DNA of 64,000 bases from Atherinomorus stipes (taxonomy: Eukaryota > Chordata > Actinopteri > Atheriniformes > Atherinidae), in assembly GCA_023101725.1 (NCBI GenBank), contig JALJCO010012651.1, positions 62,001 to 126,000 of the forward strand. Reading direction: 5' to 3'. Positions 24,114 through 37,675 of this stretch are shown piece by piece (within the stretch, counting starts at the first letter, position 1; every line of letters begins with the position of its first letter). A program made the translations under genes and the position numbers. The notes beneath the pieces were generated by a model, which worked only from the letters and a program-made list of their open reading frames with translations, was not told the DNA's origin and made no database searches.

Positions 24114-25124
24114 CAGTTGTGTGAAAAAGTATTTGCCCCCTTCCTGATTTCTTATTTTTTTGCATGTTTGTCACACTTATATGTTTCAGATCATAAAACA
24201 AATTAATTTAAACAAAGATAACAGAAGTAAACAGAAAATGCAGGTTTTAAATGCAGATTTTTATTAGTAAGGGGGGGGGGGGGATCCAAACCTCCATGGC
24301 CCTGTGTCAAAAAGTGATTGCCCCCCTGTTAAAACATAAATGTGGTTGATCACTTCTTTGGAAAGCTGAGTTCAATTTCTCTAGCCACACCTGTTCAACA
24401 CGGCGACACGGCATTTTAGAAAAGGAACATCATACCAACAGTAAAATATGGTGGTGGTAGTGTGATGGTCTGGGGCTGTTTAGCTGCTTCAGGACCTGGA
24501 AGACTTGCTGTGGTAAATGGAGCCATGAATTCTGCTGTCTACCAAAAAATCCTGAAGGAGAATGTCCGGCCATCTGTTGGTGACCTCAAGCTGAAGCGCA
24601 CTTGGGTTCTGCAGCAGGAAAATGATCCAAAACACACCAGCATGTCCACCTCTGAATGGCTTAAGAAAAACAAAATGAAGACTTTGGAGTGGCCTAGTCA
24701 AAAGTCCCAACCTGAATCCCATTGAGATGTTGTGGCATGACCTTAAAAAGGTGGTTCATGCTGGAAAACCCTCCAATGTGGCTGAATTGCAACAATTCTG
24801 CAAAGATAAGTGGAACAAAATTCCTCCACAGCGCTGTAGAAGACTCCAGTTGTAGCAAACGTTTGATTGCAGTTGTTGCTGCTAAGGGTGGCCCAACCAG
24901 TTATTAGGTTTAGGGGGCAATCACCTTTTCACACAGGGCCATTGATGTTTGGATTTTTCCCCCCTTACAAATAAAAATCTTCATTTAAAAACTGTATTTT
25001 CTGTTTATTTGTGTTATCTTTGTCTCACATTTAAATTTGTTTGATGGTCTGAAACATATAAATGTGACAAACATACAAAAAAATAAGAAATCAGGAAGGG
25101 GGAGAACACTTTTTCACACAACTG
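24114..25124 (+). mobile_element. Tc1-like transposon, internally deleted
   Basis: Inverted ends cagttgtgtgaaaaagtatt / aacactttttcacacaactg with TA on both sides (24112-24113, 25125-25126). The interior starts only at the middle of the transposase (KYGGGSVMVWGC, LKRTWVLQQENDPKHTS) and continues in a shifted frame to the C-terminus (HAGKPSNVAELQQFC-like). Compared with the copy at 47515 about 0.6 kb including the DNA-binding domain is deleted at about 24415, the aspartate in QQDNDP is Glu, and a frameshift lies before NPIEMLW. Non-autonomous. Confidence 0.92.
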
Positions 25125-26465
25125 TATCTATATTTTTTTGATCTTTTAAGATCTGAGAACTCTGGTAGTGATCAGGTGTGTAGACGTCAACAACATCAGT
25201 GTTTTTTCTGCCCAGACACCCGCTGACCTGCTCATTTACAAAACCTTAACCCTTACCCAGTCCACCTGATCCTCTGTCATCAGTAAAAAATCTACTCTGT
25301 TGGTTCTTTGAAAGGACGGATGTAAAGAGAGAGCGACAGAGAAAGATTTAAGATGGGTGTCCATCTGTCAGGTCAGCCGATTGATTTATCGAGGGATGGT
25401 GGAGGCTGCAGGGGGAGTGGACGGAAGAATGGCAGAAAAAGAGTAATAGATTTAAGGGGTCAGAAGAGATGAACTCTTACAAAAAGAGAGTGATGTGATT
25501 TAGAACGAGCTGAGAGGCTCTGAAGCTCCAAACACAATCAGACTGTCCATTTCAGAGCATTTAGGACTTCTGTTTGTTTGACAGCATGTGTCTTCTCCTG
25601 TTTGGGGGGATGTTTGTTAAAATTTTTAAAGGAGCTACAGACAGTTGGCGTGTCTTAATTCCTTCCATCTAAAATAAATAGCTTTTCCTGTTTCCATATT
25701 TGAAGATATTTTTATGAATTTGTGATAAAGGAAAAAACAGACGACCAATATCACCACACAGACATAACTGGCCGATATTTATTCTGTGAAAATGCAAGAT
25801 GCAAAGATTTCTGCCTAACTTTAGTATAAACTGATATTTCTAGACTGAAAATGCTCAAAAAGATGTGTGCAGTCCATTAACTGTACCATCCACATGCCTC
25901 TTTCTGGACAGTTTCCCCTCTCTCAGTTTGCCTCTCTTACACTCTGTTCCTTTCTTTTAAACACACTCACACTGTCCTGTCAGCCTTGTGATGGATGGCT
26001 GCATTGTCACTGTGAAGTTAAAAGCGGTGCAGGGTCATGTTAAAATGGCTGCCACTGCATTTTCCCCAGAGAGAGAAGGCAAGGTGGGTGGTCAGAGCTC
26101 AGCTTTTATTTCACCAGAATACCATCTAATAGAAAAGGCTGTTTCTGAACTTTTATCAGAGCTGGTGTGACCACATTTGTTTGGACACTTCTTATTTAAC
26201 AGTTAAAAAATAGCTGAAAATCATTACATTTTAGTAGTTTTTCTTCAGATTGTCTTCAAACATTTTTCTTTGTTTGCTGCTGACTCAGCATAAGGGCAAA
26301 GTAGGGAAATGGTAATTGTAGTTATTCAAATATCTAATATATTTTTCCTTTTTGTATTGTGTGAAACAGTGATTACGTACAGTACAGGGTGTATAAACAA
26401 AGAGACAAAGGGGAGATACATATCAGAAACAGGACACCCCTCCCTTCCCCCACCCCACCCCCCCA
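25125..26465. other. Intron sequence, no feature seen
   Basis: No transposon end or exon recognised. A 60-codon open frame at 25988-26170 has no homology I recognise and no splice support. Confidence 0.5.
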
Positions 26466-26988
26466 AAAAAAACACTATTCATACCCTCCAAATAAAGAAG
26501 GAAAAAAATCAGTTGTCAGTGAAATGAGTTGAAATTGACAAAAGTAATAATAAATTAAAATTCTATGAAAATCACAACACTGACTTTGAATTATGGTTCA
26601 AAGGAATTATTAAAAACAAACACACAAGAAATAAAAAAAAAAAGCATAATTGGGCTCTGAAGGTAAAATTTTATTGAGCAACATTCTTAGGCAATCACGG
26701 TGATCAGGTGTTTTCTGTAATGTTCAAAAAGACTTTTACACCTGTTGACAGGTATTTTTGTCCACATTTCACAGGAAAAGTGCTCTAATGTGTCTGGGCT
26801 ACTTTTGTTTGTTTGTTTAAAAAATATATTATTTTCTACCACAATTCAAAAGCAATATTTTATTTTACTAAATTATAATTTTGTAAATTTTTATCTATTA
26901 TTAGTTTCTTAATTTTCTCATTTGAATTACTATTGTGAATTTAGCCTTTTCTTTAATTGGAGGTTATGAATGATTTTGAGTACGACTA
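26466..26988 (-). mobile_element. Tc1/mariner-type MITE, family A, inverted copy
   Basis: Ends with cctttaattgg... gattttgagtacgacta then TA; its core is the reverse complement of the copies at 19929 and 45732 (acctgttgacaggt, gtgatcaggtgttttctg). The left terminal ~15 bases are lost next to a C/A-rich run at 26448-26472. Confidence 0.8.
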
Positions 26989-28072
26989 TATGTGGGTAAA
27001 TACAATTTTGGGTTATTTACACACATACATGCACATACATATCTACTGTACATACACACGCATACTTAAATATATAAATAAGTAAATAATTAGAATAGAT
27101 AAATTAATATATATAGAATAATACTAAATAAACTAATGACAGTGATAATGATAATTGCATAAATACATCTTGGGAAAAAAAAGGGGGGAAACACAGTAGG
27201 ACAGAGAAAAAAAACATTTAATAAAAAAAGCTAACTAAAATCCACTTAAAAATGTTAGGACGGATGTAAGTACACTATAGCCACACTATAGCCAAAAATG
27301 CTTTGGTTCTAATAATTGACATAATTTCTTTCAGTGTTGCGGGTTTTGGCCTTGGTTTGCTCATTTTTTGTTTTCTTTTTTTCAGTCAAGAGTTTTCATT
27401 TTGGTGCATCCCTAAAATAAAGCAATAATGATGTAGACTCAGGCCGTCAGGGGTCATTGGAGGCAAGCTCATGTGTGGATTTGGGATGGAGTACACACAG
27501 GCCAAGGCCCTATAGTCTTAATTGTTGATCCCTCATCCCGTGGTGCTATTTTGTTTTAAAAGAACCAGATTGTTCATTGATTGCAAATTTTGCATTGATC
27601 TGGGGGTAAATCATTTTAAACTGACAGGTTCTAGGCAGAGTCTCGCTCTTCTTCTTTCAGTCACCGCCTCCCCTGACACTTAAATGTGAAAGGTGATTGG
27701 GTAAATTTACAGCTTAATGAAAAATTATAAATGCATATTGGAGTGATACGATGACAACTTTACATTGATTTGGATGTTTCCTGTCCTATTTATTGTCTTT
27801 ATTAAATCAGCAGAATTAACCAGGTTTCTCATGTTACAGTAGTACTGTCAGAGAAGTGAGCCACATGCTATGAGAGTGATTGAAGACATACAACACATTA
27901 ATGTTTTTATAGGTAATTCTGTAAAGAAGAATATGTATATATTTCTACTTTTAATATGAACTGAGAAATACAACATGGTGAATATGTTTGAACATAATGA
28001 AAATCGTCAGAATGAATATCTACGTTGCATCAGAAGTGAACTGACCCTGGCCCTGCTTGAACACTCCTACAG
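26989..28072. other. Intron sequence, no feature seen
   Basis: AT-rich; an A-rich stretch near 27175-27240 followed by ttggccttggttt and gtgcatccct fragments suggests eroded hAT-like sequence, without borders. Confidence 0.45.
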
Positions 28073-28168
28073 GTGCTTAAAAAAGACAGTCAGGAGTTTG
28101 TGGCACGGAGTTACTGGGACGTTTTGAGGCGAAGCGCCAGTCAAGTCCTCTTTTCTGACCTGGCTGAG
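28073..28168 (+). CDS. micu3: micu3 exon, 96 bp
   Basis: 96 bp, phase 0 to phase 0, acceptor ctacag, donor gtacac. Encodes VLKKDSQEFVARSYWDVLRR and then SASQVLFSDLAE, matching the MICU3 region SRSYWDxLRRxxSQxLFSDLAE between the two lobes. Confidence 0.95.
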
Positions 28169-29382
28169 GTACACAGAACCAATTGTCCCTTCATCCCTCC
28201 ATTCCTCATCCCTCATTCTTTCTCTGCCTTTAGTTCTGTCTAGTTAAGTCATACTGTATATTCTCCACAGTGAGCTTTGCGAAAATATCTACAGAAATGT
28301 TTACTGATGAAAACTTTACTTGACACATGAGCACGGAGGCCTTAATGTTGCAAAGTTCAAATAAACCAAAAGATTTTTCTTTAAGATTTTTTACAGAAAA
28401 AGAAATAATTAATAAAAATGTGGACTCATTGTAAAATTTGAGCTCACTTTTTTTTCTAGTTTGGCTTGGTATTTTGTATGTTCCTAATGTACAAAGACTT
28501 GCACTCATCTGCTTTCTTTCTTCTCTATGTCCAAATATACCTCCTAATCATTTCCAGCATTGCTTCATTTGATTCATAATCTCTTCATTTGTATCTTTTT
28601 TTATCATATCAGTTAAGATGAATTACTATTTCTGAAGAATGTAGAAACCACAATCATTCTTTCCCCAACTCCTTTTCCCAGTTTGACATCATTACGGTTT
28701 TGATGAGCTCATCAAGTTAATGCAATCAATATGCACATCCGATCCTTAAATTCTTTTTTTTCTTTCTTTGACTCATTAATTTCTATTGAATACTCCAAGC
28801 CTCCTCCAAATATTTGAATTCTGTTTTCATTCACATTTTAATTGTGTTATTACTGATATATAATAATTGATAAGTAATATGTGATACTGAACAAAAATAT
28901 TTTTTTAATGATTTTTCTTTATATTTGTTCATATTGATTGAAATTTTGAAGTTCACTTATTTTGGTTTGATGTATTGGTGTGACAGCACTTGTAGATTTA
29001 CTGTATCATACAGATATCATAATGTCTGTATCCAGCTAGCTTGTTCTGTTCGTAATCTGTCATCTGGTCCATTCGTACCGCTTTGTGTGTGTATCTGTGC
29101 CGTGTTGTGGCGAGTGCTGTAGCTTTGTTGTCAGATCGTTATCACTTTTACATTGAAAATGTTCAGTCCAGTAGAAAAGCGCTGCTACAGTAATGAAACA
29201 TTAGTCTTGGAGAGGACATACACAACATCTCATCATTATAGTTCTGCAACTTCACATTGAATCATCCGGAATTTATGTGTAATTTTGAAAGGAATAGTTT
29301 TGGAGAGCAAAGTTGTGCACACTTAGAAACAATGTCAAATGTGTCACCATGTTAGCACCTCAAACTAAATGATGGCTTTAAT
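28169..29382. other. Intron sequence, no feature seen
   Basis: AT-rich intron after the FSDLAE exon; nothing recognised. Confidence 0.5.
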
Positions 29383-29786
29383 TAGGGCTGGACAATTAAT
29401 CGAATTTTAATCGTGATTTCAATTTTGCCTTTTCATGATCATAAAAACACTAATTGAAGAAAAACGATTAATCCTGAAGTGAACAGACTGGTGGAGTTAC
29501 AGGAAGCAAACTGCAGGGAGTATAGAACAGGGATGCATTTACATAGACTGAGTATTAATTTTTATTGCTATTATTATCTTAAATTATATTCTTATTTTAC
29601 TCCTTTAATTGTTTCTAATTTATTTCCGGTTTAGTTTTTTTTTTAAAGTTATATTTGAAGTTGAGTTTTGGTGGTTCAATAAATACTTTTTATAAAATTA
29701 ATGAATAATCATGTATATTAATTGTAATTTCAATATCAGTCAAAATAATCGTGATTATAATTTTTTTCCATAATTGTCCAACCCTA
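29383..29786. mobile_element. hAT-like MITE, family D, 404 bp
   Basis: Starts tagggctggacaattaatcg and ends ccataattgtccaaccctа-type (gtccaaccct plus a). Perfect duplication gctttaat at 29375-29382 and 29787-29794. An inverted relative lies at 61592-61945. Confidence 0.9.
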
Positions 29787-29830
29787 GCTTTAATTATAAA
29801 GCAGGTGTTTAGACTTCCAAGGTTAGATAT

Positions 29831-30160
29831 TTAAAGGTGATAGCTACAACTTCTTCCCAAAAACAATATTTAAAAAAAACAAAACATTCACAGAACATTT
29901 AGAGAAGGTGCAGAATAAAAGTATTAATTTTACTCCGAAATGTTTTTAGAGCGTTTAAATAATTGTTTTATCAATTTTGACAAGTTTAACAAGTAAATAT
30001 TTACATCTGACTACCGTGACAACGTCGGGATTCTTCGCCGTTAGCATCAGCTTGGGGGTTGCTAGCTCAACTGTAACGTTGCTAATGCTAACTGAGAAAG
30101 CGAGTGTTAATGCGCCACCTACTGGCAGGGAGGAACTAAACTTGTAGCTATCACCTTTAA
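29831..30160. mobile_element. TTAA-type MITE, family C, 330 bp
   Basis: Perfect inverted ends ttaaaggtgatagctacaa / ttgtagctatcacctttaa, with TTAA as the probable target. This is the cleanest copy; 44059 is an inverted longer copy. It starts 37 bp after the hAT-like MITE duplication. Confidence 0.85.
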
Positions 30161-32309
30161 CATGTAAATTTAAAAGAAAAACAAAACTATGGGGTTATAA
30201 ATTGGTATGATGCTGTTGTAGGAAAGGCTGGCAGTGTGTTAGCATGCTGATGACAGATTAGTTCCCATCAAATAGTAAGCAAAATGTTTAAAGTGAATAA
30301 ACAAGACTGCATAGTGATGTCAGAAAGTGGTGGAATAGAGTATTTTACAAACAAAACCTTGACAAAGTAAACCAAACTAAACTGTTCTTTGGATAGAAAA
30401 ATTTAGTTTATTCTTTTAATTATTTGCGTGAGCAAAATTTTTCTTTTTTCCATCTCTGCTAATATACACTGACTATCATCCATAATATTTTTTCCTTTTT
30501 TTTAAAAAAGGATAACCCTACCATTTTCTTATGGCTTTTTTTTCCTCTCGTTTTTCATTATTCATAAAATTTTCTACATTTTTCACTGAAAAGGTGAATG
30601 AATTAAGGTTGGTGACTGTGCTAACATATTGATATTTAAAATTTTTAGTACCATGTTCACCACCATAGTTTATGTCCCAAATGAAAATAACTGACAAAAA
30701 AGTGGATATTTTTTTCAGCTTGACATCACTTCATTAAAATATAGAAACTGTAAGTTGTAGTTGATTTCATGACAAGTAAAGATGATGCTGAGACATCTTA
30801 CCAAAAGGACTCATGGTGGTACGACAGGAAAAGTGGAAAAGGAAAAGGAAAAATAATTGGGAAACAATACAAACAGGACAAAAATGAAAACACATTTGAA
30901 ATGTTGCTCTTTGAAACCCGAATCATATTTTTTGACAACAAATATTGAAGCCGAGGTCTTGTAGTGATTAATAACGGCTAACATAGCGCTAACGTGTTAG
31001 CTGGCTAATGACAGGCTGGGTGCTGTGGTGGCAGCGGAAGCTAAGGCTGAGGTAATGATAGTGCAGCATAATGGGGCCGACCTTGTATTTACACTGAGCG
31101 CTCTTTCATCTACCGGGCTGGACAAAACAGACAGCGTGGAAGGGGCTGTCAGGAAAAATGAAGGGAGATATCAAAATTGTGAAGGATTCCAAATTATTTA
31201 TGGCAAAAAAAAAAAAAAAAAAAAAAGTTCAAAAGTTGAGAAAATCTTTAAGAATCTTATCTGATAAACAGATAAGCAGAAAATCTAAGGGTGAAGGAAA
31301 ATAGGAGGAGATATCATCAGAGTCAACAAACAGGTGAGAGAGGCCAAAAGAAGATGACATAGGTCGGCAGACAGAGGAACAAAGTGAGCGAGAAGAAAAG
31401 AGGTTTGGGAAGTACATTTAGAGGGAAAAGAAAGACGAAGGTTGTACTTAGAGAAAGATGTGTTTACTCAACAGATTAGTCACCATTATACCTCTTTGCT
31501 TTTGTCTGGAGAAGGAGGGACTGACTGACAAGGCAGGGAGGGAGGGAGGATAAGAAAGAGCAAATCACTTATATGTTTGTCAGGTGAAGGAGGTACTGAC
31601 GGGTAGTGTGAGGAGAAGGGAAATCAGAGTAATCAGAGCAGGAGAAGAAGACAAAGAGGTGACAAGGGAGGGAAAAAGTGAGGGTGGGCGACCGAGGTGC
31701 TTGTAGGAAAATGAACAGGCTGTGAAAGGGGGAAGGAGATGTTTTTACGGCTGGAAGGTGTGACTGACTGACAGACTGACTGACTTGGCTAAAGACCGAC
31801 GATGAGCTCTTCCTCTGGAACATTACTCACAGATAGGGAGGGTGAGGAAGAACGTTTAGCGTTTACATCAATAATTACTGTTTTTACCCTCGGCTTGCTG
31901 ATCAAAGACAGCCGAAGCTCACAAACACACAGATGGACAAATAGACACATGCATGGACCAGGTGTTGGCTCGTGCCTCAGAGGCGTGGTAACCATTACGT
32001 TGTTGCAGGGATGATGAGCTCACACTGCTGCTGCCACACTTCCAGGAATGATACGCTTGTTATGATGAAGCTATGTCTAAAAAGGGAGAATGAAAAAAAC
32101 AAACCTGAAAGCAGGGCGTTGATAAAGTCCCTTGAATTGAATTATGGTGCAGCAAAATCTAACTTTTTTTCTTTAGTTTGATATGTGCAATAAAAGCAGT
32201 TCTGATGAATATCTTGCTGCTTTTCTTTAAGTGCACGTGCCTGCCTGCTGTGAAAAACATGTCCTTTACCTGATGACATAATTTGTGAGGTCATGAATCA
32301 AGTGTTGTA
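30161..32309. other. Intron sequence, no gene seen
   Basis: Contains an A run at 31206-31226 and purine-rich stretches (31280-31740). The open frame 31025-31264 shows no recognisable domain. Confidence 0.5.
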
Positions 32310-32578
32310 GGGATTGACCGATACAGATTTTTTAGGGCTGATACAGATACAAATATTTTCTCATCAGCCTCAGACGATAGCCGATAAAATCTGACGATAT
32401 TTGGGGCAGATATTTGGGGCCAATACTGTATTTGACTTCCAAATTAATATAATGAAGGATACAATGAAAAGTAATTTTACAACTCTTTTCATTTAAAAAT
32501 GAACAAAGCACTTTAAATAAATATGTACGTATATAAAAAAGAAACCATGCAGTTGTGAACAAATATGAAGTAGAAACA
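32310..32578. mobile_element. hAT-like MITE, family B, left part
   Basis: tagggattgaccgatacaga and the following ~260 bp match the copy at 14798 (aaatattttctcatcagcct, cttccaaattaata). The copy is cut by the TTAA element at 32579 and its right end is not recognisable beyond it. Confidence 0.7.
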
Positions 32579-33754
32579 TTAAAGGTACAATGTGTTAAAA
32601 AAAAACAAAAAAAAACAACAAATGTAATATATAATCGTGTAATCGCTTCACAACAGCTTTTATATGTTTATTTTCTTAGAAATAGTCATTTATATCTACT
32701 TGCTGGGGGTCCACATACATGGAAGCTGCCATATTTGTTCTGCCATTTTTACTATGGTGTCCCTAAAAGGACAAAATGATGTGAGTGAAGTGACAACCCT
32801 CTGAACTTTAATGCCTTTAAAGACATTAAAAGTAGTTACTCTAAGTACACTACACAGTGAAATCCCCAGTGTTAAATTTGAGTTGTTAAGTCATATTTAC
32901 TCTTTCAGAGTAATTCTAACACCATTGAGAGTAAAATAACCACCGGTGCCAGTGAAAATTTTCACAGTTAAAACAAGTTTCCTCTTTCAGTGTATAATTA
33001 ACTCTATGAAGTGTAACTAAGTGCACCCAGGAAGACTCCGCCTTCTTTGGCTTGAATATTTCCCATCATGCTTTGTGACTCCCCTGTATGGTCCTGCACC
33101 GTGAGTTAAGTGTATACTGTATGTGATCCCTTTGGGTCTCCTTGGTGTGCACAGTGTATTGATTAGAACATGAAGTTGAAGCTGGTAGTTTGTACTGACT
33201 ATCAGTATCTGCTTGGTAACTGTCAAATTACCGACTAATCTTCACTACACTCCCAAATTTCTGTGCCGATATTCAGGACAGTAATTTTGGGTCAATGCAT
33301 GTTGGGACATAATGTGTCAATATTAATACATTATTCAAAATCCTTTAGTATTTACCCTCCATTACCACAAAGTAGGCCTATTTTCATTTTTATACTTGAG
33401 AGCAACCCTAAGAGTTCATTTTTACTCTTATAGTGTTGGGCATTTAACTCTAGATTAGTGTTGACTTAAAACTCTGAGAACAGTGTAAAATGTACACTGA
33501 CTCCTTGGACCCAAATAAACACCGAAATTGGTGTATACTCCTAAAGTGTTGGATATACACTGTCAAATTTGCTGTGTACACTTGAGACCACTGGATCTAC
33601 TTCCAGATGAAAATATCTTTATGTCTGGGAGAATTTTGGCTACTAACAGCCACCGTACATCCATAACGGTGCTTGGAATATGAAGACATTTGAAAGAAAA
33701 AAATACCCATCTTTACCACTAGATGTCAGTAATTCTTACATACTGTACCTTTAA
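32579..33754. mobile_element. TTAA-flanked element with nested MITE
   Basis: Ends ttaaaggtacaatgtg and inverted catactgtacctttaa, TTAA at both borders. About 32850-33585 is a second element whose ends share acacag and aaattt(g) inverted (tacacagtgaaatcccc / caaatttgctgtgtacactt) and which has repeated agtgtta/taacact motifs inside. Confidence 0.7.
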
Positions 33755-36575
33755 ACATCAATCATTTTTAACTTCTGTTTGATGAAAAACAAAACACCTT
33801 CTTCCAAGTTTGGTTTGTTTTGTTTCTGCCAACAGCCAAAATTACTTATACAGTCCATTTAATTAAGCTGCCTTGATGGAAAATTATAAAGTTGAGTTTT
33901 ACAAGCTTTGGGGTTTAGAAACAAAATCCAATTACTTGTGACATTTTCTTTGAGTTTCCCAAATCAGACTTGAGAAATTCTGAGTGGTCTGTTGCCATTG
34001 AACGCATCATTAGAGTCTGATCAGTGGTATCAGCTGGCCCTAAACCAGCTGTCTCCAAAGAGCCTTTTTTGCCCTCAACCCAGCTAAATCAAACTTGTTT
34101 GAAGACGCAGATGTTAGAGTTCACTTTGAAAAAAGACAACCAAAAATTTTCCAGAAATATCAACAATATTTCAATTTCAATATTTCAATTTTTAGGTTTA
34201 AAAACAAAACAAAACACAACTTGTACAAAAAGAGGATAGATGCATTTGCTTCAGTGGGATGTAGATATTTGTGGGAAATTTTGTTTGTTTAAAAAGTCCG
34301 TAATTTACATGCTCATGACATGAAAAATAAATCTAAAAAGAAAAGTTTATTGGTACTTCACTCAATTATTCCTTGAAAAAACTGCAAAAACCTGCATTTA
34401 TTACTATATATTTTATCATTTTATAGCCAATGTTATTGAGAGGCATTGTGAAATGTCCAAAGACCCATTTGCGGCTCAGGTTGCAGGCCCCTGCCCTAAA
34501 CCCTACCCCTTAACCCCCCCCCCCCCCCCCCCCCCCCCACCCCCCACCCCCACCCCCAACAAAAAAATACGGAAATCACTCATTTGTGGGATATCAGTTC
34601 CCACAAGTTCTTTTAAACCCATATTTATCCCAGGAGAAAGACAAACAATAATACTTCCCAGTCTGAATCACCTTCTAACAACCCAGAAGTTGCCAGCCTT
34701 GTGATAAGAAATCCCCTCAGTCAATATTATTAATCACATTTTAAAGCGTAGATGGATTTTTTCCTTTAAAGATCAAAACACCATGAAAGTTTGAAATGAG
34801 TCAAAAAAAAAGCAGAGAGAAGCCACGTTGTGAATGAAGACGAGGCAGAGCCACACCACCTGGATGCTGTCTAGTTGTCTGAGCAACTCATGTGTCATAA
34901 AGACACAAGTAATGCGTCAGTATAAAGATAAAAGAGCAAAAGTATTTTTGCGCTGTTTGTCCGTAATCGGAGGCTTAACGAAAACACTTTCCAGTAAGTG
35001 AGACAGGGAAAACAACACAATGAAATGAAAGTCGGTAAACATTCCTTGTGTTACTGGTGTTCGTTTCAAGGAAATCTCCTGTTGTTCCTAATCCAAGACA
35101 GAAAGATTAAATCATAGAGTGAATCAGAAACAGGTTTTTTTTTAAGTTTTATTAATTGTGGTGCTCCTAAAAAATGCTTACTGTAATGTTTTTTTGGCAG
35201 AAGACATTTTTCTTGAGTTACGGATTTGCATCAATTGCAGATGTATCTAAAGCCCATTTTTGCTACTTACTGTGTGCCCTGTTAGGAGTTAGAAAGAACA
35301 ATAACCTGGATGAGAACGTATTTTATATTCTGCATTTTTACATAAATAACAAGACACTTTCCCTGATTGAACTACATGTTCAGCCGCTCAGTACATGTGA
35401 TTCTCATCCATATCACTAGATTTCTTTCTATCAGCCAACATTCGCTCATTTCTGATGGGATGATTACGCACTTTGTCACCAAACAAACATAACAAATACT
35501 ACATGCTGCCTCTTTTGTTTGGTATGTAAACCTGTGCCATCTTGTTTGACATTTTCCTCTTGTCCCACATTGGATTTTAGGATTATACCCTTGAGGTAGA
35601 ACCACGAATGGCATCGTGGTGATGATGATATTTATGATGATGATGATGAAAGTGGCTTAAATGCTCCTCTTTTAAAATGACATGAGATTTCAGTCAATCT
35701 GATGTCTGCGTACTTATCAGCATGGCCAAGGACTTGACACTGGGGTTGGCTGGGTGGGGCATGGGGGGCAGCAAGAAAAAAAAAGAGAAAAAAGATGGGC
35801 TTTTGAAGTCTTCTCTTTTTGTCCTGATGCTAAAAAGCGTAATCACCTTTTTCTGAGCTTTACACACGTCATCTAGTATCAACAAACAGTGAACTACATA
35901 TTTAGGCTAAACTGATCCATGTCACCATGTTGTTGAAAGGGATTAAAAGGATTACAAAGGAAGCAAACAGGAGTTACAGCCTGATGCCCATAAGATGGCT
36001 TTCAAATTGTCAGGATCACTAAGTGAACACTCCGAACACCTGAGGGAGAATAGAGGAAAAAAAAAAAAACATCAAAGCAGCAAAGGTGACAGCCGAGATC
36101 CTCATCAGTTGACAGAAAAAGGTGGAATCGGCTCAAAGATTTTCTGCATCTGTGCTTCTGTAGGTTTTGTACAATGTTGCTGTTTGTGATGTGATGTTCT
36201 GTTCAGGTGTTTTGTGGCATTTGCAGACAATTGCATGGAATATGGTGGCCTTAATGTGTCTGTGTGTGTTTTCCCAGCTCTCTGTTACGTGTTGTATCAC
36301 ATATAGTTGTTGTTTCACAGTCTGTTTGATATACTTTACTTGTTCAGCGTGTTGACTTTTTCCATTTGTACGCTCCTGCTGACTCAGTGGATGTAGGCAT
36401 GACTGTGTTTTTCATTGTGTCTCTGTGTCTTTATTTGGGCTGCTACCTGAGCACTCGTCTCGTGTTCATCAGTCTTTTTCATGCTGTTGCAGCAAGACTC
36501 CTGACCAATCTAGACTGCATGAATGAAAATTTGCTCAATAAAACCTAATTTGATCTGTGTGGAAGAGGATTACGG
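33755..36575. other. Intron sequence with a poly(C) tract
   Basis: Mostly unremarkable AT-rich intron. A C run at 34514-34538 is followed by further C-rich sequence. A short (gat)n stretch lies at 35620-35648. Confidence 0.5.
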
Positions 36576-37675
36576 CCACTGAATGAAAAAAAAAAAAGAA
36601 TTCTGAGAAAAAGGCCAGAATTCTGAATTCAGTCTCAGAGTTCCAGAGGGGTCAAAAATTGGGTAGAAGTAGAAAGTAGAAACCCTGTCCGGTAGTTTTT
36701 CCAACCAATCACTGAACCAGCTGGGTTTGATTAGCTCCTCTCCCAGGTAGATGAGCTCGCTAGTGAAAACAGCTGTTCTAAATGTACTGGCAGATCCAAA
36801 AACATGGCAGGATTTGTAGGTGAAAACTACTTTTACTTTTACTTTTACACCTCTGCAGAGTTCTGAGATTAAAGTAACAATTCTGAATTCTGACTTTTCT
36901 CCAGAATGTGAAAAAAAAAATAAGGGGATTTTTATTAATTTATTATTATTATTATTTCTGGAGGGGGGAGGGGAAAAGGGATTAAATTCTGAAAGAAAGC
37001 CAGAATTCAAAATTCAATATCAGAATTCTGTTTTTTTTTTTTTCAGAACATTGAAAGAAAAAATCAAAAGTATTTTTTTTTCTTAATTTCTGAAAAAAAG
37101 GTCAGAAATCTGAGAAAAACGTAAACTATGAATTTAGACGTTTTCAGATAAAAAGGAGAGTTCTGAGATAAAATTTAGAATTCAGAATTTTATCTCAGAA
37201 TTCAAACCAAAAAAATCTGGGATTTTCTTTTTTCTGAGGAAAAAAGTCAGAATTCTATTTCTTCTTTTGCAGAACTCTGACTTTATTCTCAGAAGGTGTG
37301 TGTTTTCAGAATGACCCCCCCCCCCCCCCCCCCCCCCAAAAAAAAGAAGACAAAGATAAAAAACTGTTCGGACTTTTTTCTCAGAATTCTGAACAAAGAA
37401 AAGGGAGGTTTTTTTAATTGGGAGATTTTTTTTTTTTTTTTTTCAATTTTGGGGAGAAAAAAATCCAATTCTCTCTCTCTGGCTTTTTTTTTTTTTTTTC
37501 CAGAACATTGGAAAAAATTTCAGGATTATTGAATTATTTATGTTTTTTCTATTTCTAAAAGTAAGATCAAAATTCTTAAAAAAAAAAAAAAAGAAGTCTG
37601 AATTCTGATGAACTAAGTTTTAAACTTTTTTTTTCTCAGAACTCTATTTTTCCTTTTTTTTTTTTTTTTTTTTGT
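36576..37675. repeat. Degenerate (agaattctga)-type repeat array
   Basis: About 1.1 kb in which gaattc, tctgag/ctcaga and runs of A or T recur every 20-60 bases (for example cagaattctgaattcagtc, ctcagaattctgaac). It includes a C run at 37315-37337 and long T runs. No coding sequence is credible here although several frames stay open. Confidence 0.8.

Noticed and set aside
25988..26170. Extra micu3 exon (60-codon frame)
   Set aside because: Not present in the family at this position; the flanking exons join in phase without it.
36570..37010. 146-codon open frame on the - strand
   Set aside because: Translation of the degenerate repeat field; Asn and Phe runs come from homopolymers.
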